The position numbers and the translations under genes were made by a program. DNA of 17,698 bases from Chitinophagaceae bacterium (GTDB lineage: Bacteria; Bacteroidota; Bacteroidia; Chitinophagales; Chitinophagaceae). The stretch lies in NCBI GenBank assembly GCA_947452875.1, contig CANGEZ010000012.1:1-17698 (forward strand). Reading direction: 5' to 3'. Below the pieces are notes generated by a model that was not told the origin of the DNA, did no database searches, and was given only the letters and a program-made list of their open reading frames with translations. Position 1 is the first letter of the stretch; every line of letters begins with the position of its first letter. This document shows positions 1 through 7,630 of this stretch, one piece after another.

Positions 1-669
1 ACCTATCCTAACTGGCTTGCTTGTGAAGCAGCTCGTGGTAATGAATTCAATGCATGGAGTGTTGGTAATATGCCCGAACATGAAACCATTTTACCATTTA
101 CCCGATTAATGGGCGGTCCAATGGATTATACTCCCGGTATTTTCAAAATTAAAATGAGCAGTTACAATCCTACCAAAAAAGAACAAGTACACACAACTTT
201 AGCCAAGCAGCTAGCCTTGTACATTACTATGTACAGCCCTTTGCAAATGGCGGCTGATTTACCGGAAAACTATGAGGCACATATGGATGCATTTCAATTT
301 ATAAAAGATGTGCCTGTAGATTGGGATGAGTCAAAAGTATTAGATGCAGAACCCGGAGATTATATCATAGAAGCTAGAAAAGGAAAAGGAACACAGAACT
401 GGTTCATTGGCGCCATCACTGATGAAAGTGCAAGATCATTGCCAGTATCGCTTGATTTTTTAAATAAAGGAACAAAGTACATCGCTACTATTTATCGTGA
501 TGCTGTTGATGCTGATTGGAAAAATAATCCTGAAGCTTATGTGATAGAAAAATTTTTAGTGGATGCTAAAACAAAATTAGGATTGATGTTGGCACCAGGC
601 GGTGGAACTGCCATTAGTTTGATACCGGCAACAGTGGAAGAATTGAAAAAGGTGAAAGGGTATAAGTAG
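1..669 (+). CDS. Glycoside hydrolase family 97 (SusB-type alpha-glucosidase/galactosidase), 3' part
   Basis: The frame is open from base 1 to the TAG at 667-669, giving 222 residues; the 5' part lies outside the window. The segment with EAARGNEFNAW, then PEHETILPFTR and GPMDYTPGIF, is the end of the catalytic barrel typical of GH97 enzymes, which remove alpha-linked glucose or galactose from oligosaccharides, usually in the periplasm. Its conserved glutamates (in EAARG, GNEF and PEHE) lie where the family keeps catalytic and calcium-binding residues, but I cannot number them without the full protein. The remaining roughly 170 residues fit the C-terminal beta-sandwich, including DWDESKVLDAEPGDYIIEAR and FIGAITDESARSLPVSLDFL. 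Inverting and retaining GH97 enzymes cannot be told apart here. The first ATG in frame, at 70, is internal and not the real start. Confidence 0.93.
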   Translation, partial: TYPNWLACEAARGNEFNAWSVGNMPEHETILPFTRLMGGPMDYTPGIFKIKMSSYNPTKKEQVHTTLAKQLALYITMYSPLQMAADLPENYEAHMDAFQFIKDVPVDWDESKVLDAEPGDYIIEARKGKGTQNWFIGAITDESARSLPVSLDFLNKGTKYIATIYRDAVDADWKNNPEAYVIEKFLVDAKTKLGLMLAPGGGTAISLIPATVEELKKVKGYK

Positions 670-682
670 GAGAGCCCTGAAT

Positions 683-700
683 CCCCCCAAAGGGGTTGTT
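683..700 (+). terminator. Short C/G hairpin after the GH97 gene
   Basis: CCCC (685-688), AAA, GGGG (692-695) forms a 4-bp stem followed by TTGTT, 14 bases after the GH97 stop. It is a weak terminator candidate. Short C-run/G-run hairpins of this type are also scattered as REP-like sequences in Bacteroidota, so its role is uncertain. Confidence 0.3.
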
Positions 701-706
701 AGAAAA

Positions 707-807
707 TTTGTTCAAAAGGTTGAATACGTTCAAATAGTTTAAAAGGTTTTTTCTGAATGAAATCTAACGTCTTGAACTCATTGAACCTCTGAAACCTTTT
801 GAACAAA
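707..807. repeat. Inverted pair of 9-nt-period GTTCAAnAG repeats
   Basis: Left arm 707-754 reads as consecutive nonamers: GTTCAAAAG (710-718), GTTGAATAC, GTTCAAATA, GTTTAAAAG, GTTTTTTCT. The right arm (about 768-807) read on the minus strand gives GTTCAAAAG, GTTTCAGAG, GTTCAATGA, GTTCAAGAC. The outer 15 bases (707-721 and 793-807) are perfectly complementary, and the arms stay similar over about 36 bases, so the RNA could form a long imperfect hairpin. No gene lies in the short loop. The same repeat family recurs at 7479-7743 and, as a GTTTAG variant, around the IVP gene at 14890. Confidence 0.75.
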
Positions 808-866
808 CATTACTCAAAACAACTAACACCAAACAAGCGCAGCGACCAAACACCAAACGTGATTTT

Positions 867-1310
867 TTATTTAATTCTCTTCGTTAGTTTACTTGAAAAA
901 GACAAATTGAATTCAAACTTCATCTTATTAAATAACTTTTCTGCCATTCCGATTTCTGTTCTTAATTTTTTCTGTTTGACAAGTTTTTCATTCAAATGAA
1001 CAATAGAAATCTCATGATTTTTTTTGATGAGCTCTATTTGCTCGGTAATATCCAATCGGAATAAATTAAGCGACTTCTCCAGCTCTATAAAAAGATGCTG
1101 ATAATGCTCGATAGAATCAAGCAATGACTTGTCGGGCATTTCCACCAATATCTGAGAGATTCTATTTTTCATAAATACAAGCTCAGACTGCATGAAAGCG
1201 ATACACCGCTTCCAAGTTTCTGCCTCATACATTAATTGTTTGCTAATCGTGTTTTTCATCATGTTAACTTTAAAACGGTAAGTAGAAATACTTATAATAT
1301 TATTCGTCAT
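867..1310 (-). CDS. Small helical, probably coiled-coil, protein of unknown function
   Basis: I do not recognise this gene. The 147 residues are rich in charged and long hydrophobic side chains with almost no Gly or Pro from residue 20 onward. The heptad-like stretch of residues 65-130 (IEHYQHLFIELEKSLNLF, then EQIELIKKNHEISIVHLNEK) predicts long amphipathic helices or a coiled coil. There is no signal peptide and no membrane segment. The first 16 residues look unlike the rest, and the double ATG at residues 17-18 (1262 and 1259) is an equally good start; neither start has a Shine-Dalgarno. It lies downstream of hsp20 on the same strand but beyond a strong terminator, so it is probably transcribed on its own. 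The helical body may bind a partner or act in stress responses, but that is a guess. Confidence 0.6.
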   Translation of the reverse strand: MTNNIISISTYRFKVNMMKNTISKQLMYEAETWKRCIAFMQSELVFMKNRISQILVEMPDKSLLDSIEHYQHLFIELEKSLNLFRLDITEQIELIKKNHEISIVHLNEKLVKQKKLRTEIGMAEKLFNKMKFEFNLSFSSKLTKRIK

Positions 1311-1403
1311 TTACTTATTTTGATGTGTAAGTTAAAAAGTTGCCCAATTTATTAACTGACGAGAATCATTTCACCAAAAAATTTAAATCATGAGGATAGT
1401 ATT

Positions 1404-1437
1404 GAAAAAAAACAGCCCACACAAATGGTGAGCTGTT
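1404..1437 (-). terminator. Intrinsic terminator of hsp20
   Basis: On the minus strand AACAGCTCAC (1437-1428) pairs with GTGGGCTGTT (1420-1411) in a 10-bp stem with one G-T pair and a 7-base loop. An unbroken run of eight T follows (A-run 1405-1412 on the plus strand). It starts 18 bases after the hsp20 stop codon. Confidence 0.85.
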
Positions 1438-1455
1438 TTACCAGAGTGATAATTA

Positions 1456-1902
1456 CTATTTAACCGTAATGCTTTTTGTCAACAGTTTTTTAGCTTCTTC
1501 TTTTTTTGGAAGTTGCAAATACAACACGCCATCAGTATAGCTAGCGTGTATATTGTCTTTACTTACTTCATCAGGTAAAGAAAAACTACGGCTAAAAGAA
1601 GAATAATTATATTCTTTTCGGGTGTATTGATGTTCTTTCTCTTCTTTGGACTCTTCTTTCTCACAACTAACAGTTAACATGTTGCCATCCACATTGACGT
1701 CGAAATCATCTTTCTTCATTCCAGGTACAGCAAAAGCCAACTTAAATTCTTCTTTTGTTTCGGTGATGTTTACTGCAGGCATGTTCAACGTTCTTCCCAA
1801 TGCCGAACTGCTGTTGTCAAACCATTCGTTCCATGGTTTAAAAAAATCTTCAAATACTGTAGGTAAAGTACTACCATTTCTGATTAATGCTCTTGTAGAC
1901 AT
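1456..1902 (-). CDS. Hsp20/alpha-crystallin family small heat-shock protein
   Basis: 148 residues, the usual size for a bacterial small heat-shock protein, an ATP-independent holdase that binds unfolding proteins in the cytoplasm. The short N-terminal arm (LPTVFEDFFKPWNEWFDN) is followed by the alpha-crystallin domain at about residues 40-140: PAVNITETKEEFKLAFAVPG, then KDDFDVNVDGNMLTVSCEKE, then the FSRSFSLPDEV strand and the hallmark near GVLYLQLPKK (A-x-x-x-G-V-L). A C-terminal tail with SITVK resembles the I-x-V oligomerisation motif. AGGAGG sits 4 bases before ATG (1907-1912), an unusually good Shine-Dalgarno for this window and support for this start. A -7 box and flanking terminators indicate a single-gene transcript, consistent with stress-controlled expression. 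Confidence 0.96.
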   Translation of the reverse strand: MSTRALIRNGSTLPTVFEDFFKPWNEWFDNSSSALGRTLNMPAVNITETKEEFKLAFAVPGMKKDDFDVNVDGNMLTVSCEKEESKEEKEHQYTRKEYNYSSFSRSFSLPDEVSKDNIHASYTDGVLYLQLPKKEEAKKLLTKSITVK

Positions 1903-1906
1903 AATT

Positions 1907-1912
1907 CCTCCT
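1907..1912 (-). promoter_or_regulatory. Strong Shine-Dalgarno of hsp20
   Basis: AGGAGG on the minus strand, 4 bases before the ATG at 1902. No other start in this window has a comparable anti-16S match; most have A/T-rich leaders instead. Confidence 0.75.
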
Positions 1913-1945
1913 TGTTTTTAAAATTGATAAATAATAATTACAAGG

Positions 1946-1953
1946 CAAATCTA
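1946..1953 (-). promoter_or_regulatory. Candidate hsp20 promoter, -7 box TAGATTTG
   Basis: TAGATTTG on the minus strand matches exactly the Bacteroidota -7 consensus TAnnTTTG and lies 43 bases before the hsp20 ATG. No clear TTTG-type -33 box is present; that region is occupied by the ABC-F terminator hairpin. Confidence 0.4.
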
Positions 1954-1960
1954 TGGTTGC

Positions 1961-1986
1961 AAAAAACGCTTATTTATAATAAGCGT
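1961..1986 (-). terminator. Intrinsic terminator of the ABC-F gene
   Basis: ACGCTTATT (1966-1974) and AATAAGCGT (1978-1986) form a perfect 9-bp stem with a 3-base loop. On the minus strand it is followed by a run of T (plus-strand A-run 1961-1966). It begins 32 bases after the ABC-F stop and separates that gene from hsp20. Confidence 0.85.
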
Positions 1987-2018
1987 CAAAGGATTAATTG
2001 ATTGTCATCAGCAAGGTA

Positions 2019-3932
2019 TTATGTAGTTTTTTCGCTAAGCTCTAGCCAACGCAATTCTTTTTCATCAAGTAGCTGGATGATAGTACTGATACGTGCTGCA
2101 GCTTGTTGCAATTCTTCGTAAGAGAGATTACTGCTCATTTTTTCTTCTAGCAATTGCTTTTCTTTATTCAATTCTGGCATTTCTTTTTCGATTGTTTCCA
2201 ATTCGAATTTTTCTTTGAAGGAAAGCTTTTTAGGTGCGTTTGAATTTGAAGTAACGGTTGTATTTTTTGCAACTATAGGCTCGTTGTTGTCTTCATTGTT
2301 TTTCATGATTTGCTGTGGATTTTTTTCCAGCAAACCTTTTGACATCGCTTCTCTGTATTGCGTATAATTTCCTGGATAATCTCTGATGATACCATCACCT
2401 TCGAATGCAAATAAATGATCTACCATTCTGTCCATGAAATAACGATCGTGACTCACAATTAAAATACATCCCGGATATTCCAATAGGAATTCTTCTAATG
2501 TTCTTAATGTTTGTAAATCCAAATCATTGGTGGGCTCATCCAAAACCAGAAAATTAGGATTCAGGAACAGCACGCTCATCAGATGCAATCTTCTTTTTTC
2601 TCCACCACTTAATTTACTAAGTAAAGTATATTGTTGTTCGCCTGTGAACCCAAATTTTTCCATAAACTGACTGGCCGAAATTTTAGAGCCATCTGCCAAT
2701 GGAAAAAACTCAGCCATAGATTTTACATATTCAATAGCGCGTTTGTCTTCTTTATATATAAGTCCTTCCTGACTGAAATTTCCAAAAACAACCGTATCGC
2801 CGTGATTGATTTTTCCACTGTCTGGTTGTTCCAATTGTAAAGCGATTTTTAGAAATGTAGATTTACCTACTCCATTTTTTCCAACCACGCCAATACGTTC
2901 GCCTCTTTTGAAAGTATAATCAAAGCCTTGCATGATGACCAAATCACCATAAGCTTTATTAACTTTTTTCATTTCCAGAATCTTACCTCCGAGTCTGGTC
3001 ATCTTAACTTGTAAACTTACTTCAGCAACTTCTTTTTGTTGTTTTACGCGGTCTTCAACTTCCGTAAATGCATCTTGACGACTTTTGCTTTTTGTCGTAC
3101 GTGCTTTAGGTTGTTTGCGCATCCACTCTAGCTCCTTGCGGAAAATGTTTTTATCTTTTTGTAATTCACTTTGCTGAATTTCAACCCTCAAACTTTTCTG
3201 TTCCAGGAAATAATCATAATCGCCTTTGTATACGTAAACTTTTTCTTCATCGATTTCTACAATTTCATTACAAACGGCATCCAGAAAATAACGGTCATGC
3301 GTAACCAGTAAAAGTGTGATTTTTTGTGAACTTAAAAATTCTTCTAGCCATTCGATCATGCCTACATCAAGGTGGTTGGTAGGTTCATCCAAAATCAACA
3401 AACATCGGCCTTCATGTAATTGAGATTCTATTAACGCTTGAGCAAGCGCCACACGCTTTTTTTGTCCGCCACTGAGATTGCCTACTTTTTCATTGAGCTG
3501 GTGTAAATTCAGTTTGCCTAAAATTTGTTTGAGGTCACTTTCAAAATTCCAGGCGTTTAAATCATCAAGCCTGCTCATCAATTCAGCCAATTGGTCGTGA
3601 TTATCAGAACCTTTTTCAAGAAATTCTTCATACTCTTTTACCACTTTCACTACCGGGTTATCCAATCGAAGTACATTATCCCAAATGGTTTGAGCCGGAT
3701 TGAAATCGTGATCTTGCTGTAACATGACCGTACGAATGTCTTTATGAACCCATACCGTACCGGAATCAGGCGTATCGAAACCCGCAATGATTTTCATTAA
3801 GGTCGATTTACCTGAACCATTTCTGGCTACAAGTGCAATTTTATCTCCTTCTTCAATATTGATGGTGATGTTTCTGAAAAGTGTTCTGATTCCAAAAGAT
3901 TTGGAAATGTTTTCAACCGAAGCGTAATGCAT
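2019..3932 (-). CDS. ABC-F family ATPase, Uup-like
   Basis: 637 residues with two fused ABC domains and no membrane segments: a soluble ABC-F protein, a family acting on ribosomes or translation. Domain 1 has ARNGSGKST (36-44), LSGGQ (153-157), LILDEPTNHLD and a THDRYF H-loop at 211. The interdomain linker (about 240-310) is charged and helical. Domain 2 has GKNGVGKST (351-359), LSGGE (441-445), VLDEPTNDLD and SHDRYF. The C-terminus (about 565-637) is a Lys/Glu-rich coiled coil, as in Uup, after a low-complexity Asn/Thr spacer. The first Walker A starts with Ala36 instead of Gly; I believe this is common in Bacteroidota members. Resistance-type ABC-F proteins are a less likely alternative. 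It is divergent from the hydrolase gene at 4074 and ends at its own terminator. Confidence 0.94.
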   Translation of the reverse strand: MHYASVENISKSFGIRTLFRNITINIEEGDKIALVARNGSGKSTLMKIIAGFDTPDSGTVWVHKDIRTVMLQQDHDFNPAQTIWDNVLRLDNPVVKVVKEYEEFLEKGSDNHDQLAELMSRLDDLNAWNFESDLKQILGKLNLHQLNEKVGNLSGGQKKRVALAQALIESQLHEGRCLLILDEPTNHLDVGMIEWLEEFLSSQKITLLLVTHDRYFLDAVCNEIVEIDEEKVYVYKGDYDYFLEQKSLRVEIQQSELQKDKNIFRKELEWMRKQPKARTTKSKSRQDAFTEVEDRVKQQKEVAEVSLQVKMTRLGGKILEMKKVNKAYGDLVIMQGFDYTFKRGERIGVVGKNGVGKSTFLKIALQLEQPDSGKINHGDTVVFGNFSQEGLIYKEDKRAIEYVKSMAEFFPLADGSKISASQFMEKFGFTGEQQYTLLSKLSGGEKRRLHLMSVLFLNPNFLVLDEPTNDLDLQTLRTLEEFLLEYPGCILIVSHDRYFMDRMVDHLFAFEGDGIIRDYPGNYTQYREAMSKGLLEKNPQQIMKNNEDNNEPIVAKNTTVTSNSNAPKKLSFKEKFELETIEKEMPELNKEKQLLEEKMSSNLSYEELQQAAARISTIIQLLDEKELRWLELSEKTT

Positions 3933-3937
3933 AACTG

Positions 3938-3945
3938 CAAAGATA
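3938..3945 (-). promoter_or_regulatory. Candidate -7 box TATCTTTG just before the ABC-F start
   Basis: An exact TAnnTTTG match on the minus strand only 5 bases before the ATG at 3932. If used, transcription would start at or next to the start codon, giving a leaderless mRNA. No -33 TTTG was found at normal spacing, so this may be chance. Confidence 0.25.
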
Positions 3946-4073
3946 ACTTTCGATTTTAGTATTTTGTTGTTTTACACAAAACTGTTTAAAAATAGACCTT
4001 ATAAAAAAACCATATACCTCATAATATCTTTATCTTGTACGCTAAAGAAAATTTACGCTAAAACAACAACAGC

Positions 4074-5843
4074 TTGAAGTTCGGCTTTTCAATATTTCGG
4101 TCATCTTTGATTTTGATTTTACTTTCAAATCAATTAATAGTATCTGCTCAAAGAGTAGGTAAGATTAAAGTAACCGAAGCCAACGCCCGTTTTTACCGTG
4201 ATACATTAATTAAAAGAATTTTTGGTCCAACCGGATTTCCTTACGATGCCATGCCTGATGCTGTTGTTTCAAATGTAAATAGCATAGATTATCTAAGTAC
4301 ATTTCCATATTCAGGTATCATGTATCCCAATGGAAATCTTGATTCCATAGATAAGCTTGAGGTAACAATAGATGCCAATACCACAAATTTTCCTTCAAAA
4401 GCGAAACTGTATCTTTTTCATCCACATAACAGTAATGGTAAATTATTCATTTATCATTCAGGGCATTGTGCAGGTACGGCCATTGCTGAAGATGTGATTA
4501 ACAATGCTGGAAACACCTCCAATGGCGTTGTGATTCCTAAGCTTATTGAACAAGGATATACGGTTTTGGCTGTGCCTATGGTTCATTATCAGTTAAATCC
4601 ACGGAGTGGATATTCATGCGGTAACAATAGGCATGATCAACTTTTTTCTGATAGCCTGTACACATATCCGCTAGGTTTGTTTTTTAAACCATTGATTGCA
4701 GGACTGAATGCTTTAGGGCGAAGCAATTATACTTCCATTTATATGATGGGATTATCAGGTGGAGGATGGACAACATCAGTCTATCCAGCGATTGATTCTA
4801 CTATCAGTATGTCTTTTCCTGTTGCAGGATCATGGCCGATTGCAGTAAGAAATTATTATTATTCAGCTGGAGATGCGGAACAATATTATGCACCTGTATT
4901 CAGAAATTTGTTGGATTATCATGAATTGTATACACTTTCCTGTTTGGCGCCAGCAAGAAAAATGTTGCAAATAAATAATCGATATGACGCTTGTTGTTTT
5001 AATGGGGCATTTCAACACCTGTATTACGTAGATTCTGTTGCCAAAGCGTTGGAAGGAACAGGAGGAGAGTTCAATTATTATCTTGATGAAACCGGCTACC
5101 AGCATGTTGTTACTACCAAAGCCATGCAAGTGATTTTAAAATATACAGAACAAGACCGTGCGCAATTGGTTAATTTACCTGAAGATTCTGTGTATGGTGG
5201 GATGTCTTATTATTATCCCATCAGAAGCAATTTTACGGCACAGCAACTAACCGATCAAATGCCACTAACTTATTCAATGTTAAAAGCGCCTGAATGGATG
5301 TACATGAATTATTCGACAGGTGAAATATTTGGTCAAGCTACTCCTGCAACTTTGATTCCCAATAAAGACACTATTAGTTTTAAGGTAGAAGACAGTTTGG
5401 GACGCTTTGTCATTTGCAATTTAACACTCGTGAAAAAAAGAGGCAGTCCTTATTTTTTCACCATGTATACGGATAGTCAGACTGTTTATTTTCTTCCATT
5501 TTATGCCCATGCGATGCAATCTGTAAATCAGGCAAGTAAGGATTATTTCTTTTTCAACAACCCGTCTTTGTCAATCAATAATATCAGTATAGTCAACAAT
5601 TCCATAATCAAATTGGATCTCAACATGCCATTGTCATTGACGGATTCTATTGGCTATAACGGTATGAATGACAGGTATCCCATTACATATAATAATGGCG
5701 CCAAACTTGATAATTTTGGGTTGACGGATATTGTTATTAATGCTGTGAAAAGAGATTATGCTATTGTTGGAATGATCAGGTTTAACAGCGAGACTAAGAA
5801 GTTTGAATATTTCAATGGTGTTGCTTGGATAAATATGAATTAA
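4074..5843 (+). CDS. Secreted alpha/beta-hydrolase with C-terminal Ig-like and GMIRF-type modules
   Basis: 589 residues. The frame has a TAA at 4059-4061 and no ATG before the signal-like peptide, so the start is TTG at 4074. The peptide is MKFGFSIFRS then a hydrophobic run ending VSA/Q, with Sec cleavage near residue 25. The alpha/beta-hydrolase core (about 110-360) has the nucleophile elbow GLSGG with Ser228, a plausible Asp305 in NNRYDACC and His344 in GYQHVV, giving a likely Ser-Asp-His triad; esterase or peptidase activity is possible but the substrate is unknown. Residues 385-455 (APEWMYMNYSTGEIFGQ, then FKVEDSLGRF) resemble a cadherin/putative-Ig-like domain. The last 26 residues (GMIRFN...FEYFNGVAWINMN) match a module also ending the next protein. 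The gap to that gene is 33 bases, so they are probably co-transcribed. Confidence 0.8.
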   Translation: MKFGFSIFRSSLILILLSNQLIVSAQRVGKIKVTEANARFYRDTLIKRIFGPTGFPYDAMPDAVVSNVNSIDYLSTFPYSGIMYPNGNLDSIDKLEVTIDANTTNFPSKAKLYLFHPHNSNGKLFIYHSGHCAGTAIAEDVINNAGNTSNGVVIPKLIEQGYTVLAVPMVHYQLNPRSGYSCGNNRHDQLFSDSLYTYPLGLFFKPLIAGLNALGRSNYTSIYMMGLSGGGWTTSVYPAIDSTISMSFPVAGSWPIAVRNYYYSAGDAEQYYAPVFRNLLDYHELYTLSCLAPARKMLQINNRYDACCFNGAFQHLYYVDSVAKALEGTGGEFNYYLDETGYQHVVTTKAMQVILKYTEQDRAQLVNLPEDSVYGGMSYYYPIRSNFTAQQLTDQMPLTYSMLKAPEWMYMNYSTGEIFGQATPATLIPNKDTISFKVEDSLGRFVICNLTLVKKRGSPYFFTMYTDSQTVYFLPFYAHAMQSVNQASKDYFFFNNPSLSINNISIVNNSIIKLDLNMPLSLTDSIGYNGMNDRYPITYNNGAKLDNFGLTDIVINAVKRDYAIVGMIRFNSETKKFEYFNGVAWINMN

Positions 5844-5876
5844 AAAAACTTTTTTATCATTTAAAAAAATGACAAA

Positions 5877-7472
5877 ATGAAATTACGTTTATGGTTAACA
5901 GTTATGAATGCGTTATTAGTTATTGGCATTAATGCTCAAGTGAAGATTGGTGATAATCCTAACAGTTATTCGCCGGGCTCCATTCTTGAACTGGAAAGTA
6001 CCAATAAAGCATTGACTTTACCAAGATTGACAACGGTTCAAATGCAATCGATTCCTTCGCCATTAAGCGGGATGATAATTTTCAATACAGACAGTAATTG
6101 CATTTATCTCTATAAGAATAATAATGTTTGGGCAAGCATCAGCGTAGGTGGCGGCGGCTCCAATACGACATGGCCTTATCACAGCAATAATTTAACCGCA
6201 GGCACTAACGGTAACGGACAAGGCATTGTATCATTAACGGGAACAGGCTTAACAGCAAGTGGTGGTTATAGTCATGCTGAAGGAAAAAACAATGTCGCTT
6301 ATGGTAATTACGCATGGAGCTCTGGTTATGCAGATACCGCTGCTGGAGAGGCTTCTGTGGCGATGGGCTATCAAAATAAAAATTTGTCTCCGTATAGTTT
6401 CTCAGCAGGATTCCAAAATGTAACGGCTTATCAGTCTGCTGTTGCATTTGGACAAGAAAACAGAGATACTGGTTGGTCATCGCTTGCCATGGGATTGAAA
6501 AATAAAATTTATTCAGGCGTTTCCTACAGCAATGCATTGGGTTATAGCAATGAAATTCGCTCAGGAAATTCAGGTAATGTATTTGGAGAAGGCAATGTAT
6601 TAAAAACAGGATCTTACAATACAGCTTCCGGTATTGGAAATACAATTGATGGAAGTTATAATCAGTTGTTTGGAAAAAATAATAAAACTTTAGCAGGCAA
6701 TGGTCATTTTGCAGGAGGAGAGAACAATACCATCAATAATGGAATCGATAATACGCTTTTTGGTTATAACAATACAGCAGAAGGAAATTATCTCGGTGCC
6801 ATTGGTAAAGAGAACACGGTTTATTTTCAATCAGCAGTGGCTTTAGGTCAGTTGAATAAAGACAGTGGTTATGCATCTATTGCAGGAGGTTTGAGTAACA
6901 TCATCAATAAGAATGTTCAATATGCCAGTTCATTAGGTTACAATAATATTTCGGCTAGAAATTTATCTTTAAATGCAACGGTGCCCGGAGCTGCAACCTT
7001 CAATGCCGGTGTGGCCAATTACAATACAGGTTATGCTTCTATTGCATTGGGTTCTTATAACAAGCCGTCAAACTTAAATTCGCTTGCAGCCAATTATTAC
7101 AATCTATCCAACAGTTTTGCTATGAGTGCATTTGGTCATTATAATGATACCCTGTCGGCATATCAGGGAAGCAGTTATTTGCCATCAGAAATGTTATTTG
7201 CGATAGGTAATGGAACCAATGATGCCAACAGAAGAAACAGTTTTACGATGATGAGAAATGGGTTTACAACCATCAACGCTACTTCTGAAATAGGAGCCAA
7301 TCAGCCAAGAGCCGAGCTTGATATAAAAGGAACGGGTGCAGTTATAGTGCCTGTTGGTACTTCTGCGCAGCGTCCTGCTACACCTGTTGCCGGTATGATT
7401 CGATTTTGTACCGATTGCACCGGCGGGCCCGTTTTGCAAGGATTCGATGGCACGAATTGGGTGAATCTGTAA
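5877..7472 (+). CDS. Secreted YadA-head-like beta-roll protein
   Basis: 531 residues. The signal peptide is MKLRLWLTVMNALLVIGINA/Q. Residues 22-90 hold ILELESTNKALTLPRLT and LSGMIIFNTDSNCIYLYKNN, a module typical of Bacteroidota surface and tail-like proteins. Residues about 128-445 are imperfect repeats of roughly 14-20 residues, such as ASVAMGYQN, SAVAFGQEN, SSLAMGLKN, SNALGYSN, NTLFGYNN and SAVALGQLN. These fit the left-handed parallel beta-roll of YadA-type heads, which trimerise and bind surfaces. FAIGNGTNDANRRNSFTMMR closes the roll, then PRAELDIKGTGAVIVPVG and GMIRFCTDCTGG...GFDGTNWVNL. No YadA beta-barrel anchor and no standard type IX sorting domain are evident. It is downstream of the hydrolase in the same operon; adhesion or scaffolding is inferred. 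Confidence 0.8.
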   Translation: MKLRLWLTVMNALLVIGINAQVKIGDNPNSYSPGSILELESTNKALTLPRLTTVQMQSIPSPLSGMIIFNTDSNCIYLYKNNNVWASISVGGGGSNTTWPYHSNNLTAGTNGNGQGIVSLTGTGLTASGGYSHAEGKNNVAYGNYAWSSGYADTAAGEASVAMGYQNKNLSPYSFSAGFQNVTAYQSAVAFGQENRDTGWSSLAMGLKNKIYSGVSYSNALGYSNEIRSGNSGNVFGEGNVLKTGSYNTASGIGNTIDGSYNQLFGKNNKTLAGNGHFAGGENNTINNGIDNTLFGYNNTAEGNYLGAIGKENTVYFQSAVALGQLNKDSGYASIAGGLSNIINKNVQYASSLGYNNISARNLSLNATVPGAATFNAGVANYNTGYASIALGSYNKPSNLNSLAANYYNLSNSFAMSAFGHYNDTLSAYQGSSYLPSEMLFAIGNGTNDANRRNSFTMMRNGFTTINATSEIGANQPRAELDIKGTGAVIVPVGTSAQRPATPVAGMIRFCTDCTGGPVLQGFDGTNWVNL

Positions 7473-7478
7473 GGGAAG

Positions 7479-7569
7479 GTTCAACAGGTTTGGTAGGTTC
7501 AATTAGTTCAAAAGGTTTTTAAATACCATCAACCTTTTGAACTTTTTGAACCTCCCAAATCTTTAAAAC
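7479..7569. repeat. Inverted pair of 9-nt-period GTTCAAnAG repeats
   Basis: The plus-strand arm reads exactly in register: GTTCAACAG (7479-7487), GTTTGGTAG, GTTCAATTA, GTTCAAAAG (7506-7514), GTTTTTAAA (ending 7523). The other arm (7526-7569), read on the minus strand, gives GTTTTAAAG, ATTTGGGAG, GTTCAAAAA, GTTCAAAAG, GTTGATGG. Together they can form a long imperfect hairpin directly behind the stop codon of the beta-roll gene, where it could protect or terminate the transcript. Confidence 0.75.
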
Positions 7570-7578
7570 ATTTTTATT

Positions 7579-7604
7579 TAGCCCACCGTTTCAACGGTGG
7601 GCGG
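7579..7604. repeat. REP-like palindrome, copy 1
   Basis: The core 7581-7602 is GCCCACCGTT, TC, AACGGTGGGC: a perfect 10-bp stem with TC at the centre. The preceding TA and following GG are shared with the inverted second copy. There is no T-tract on the plus strand, so it is not a simple terminator. Such stems are typical of REP elements mobilised by RAYT transposases, but no transposase is in this window. Confidence 0.7.
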
Positions 7605-7630
7605 CATCGAAAGGTTTTGAATATTTTTAT

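Noticed and set aside
826..858. Two copies of ACACCAAAC, 24 bases apart.
   Set aside because: Short, A/C-rich low-complexity words with no further structure; they can arise by chance.
799..999. 66-residue plus-strand frame between the GH97 gene and the helical protein.
   Set aside because: It starts in the repeat arm and runs antisense to the helical protein, with no motif or ribosome signal.
6205..6645. 146-residue minus-strand open frame inside the beta-roll gene.
   Set aside because: It is the reverse side of a repeat-rich coding sequence, with no family resemblance and odd composition; the plus frame has signal peptide and clear repeats.
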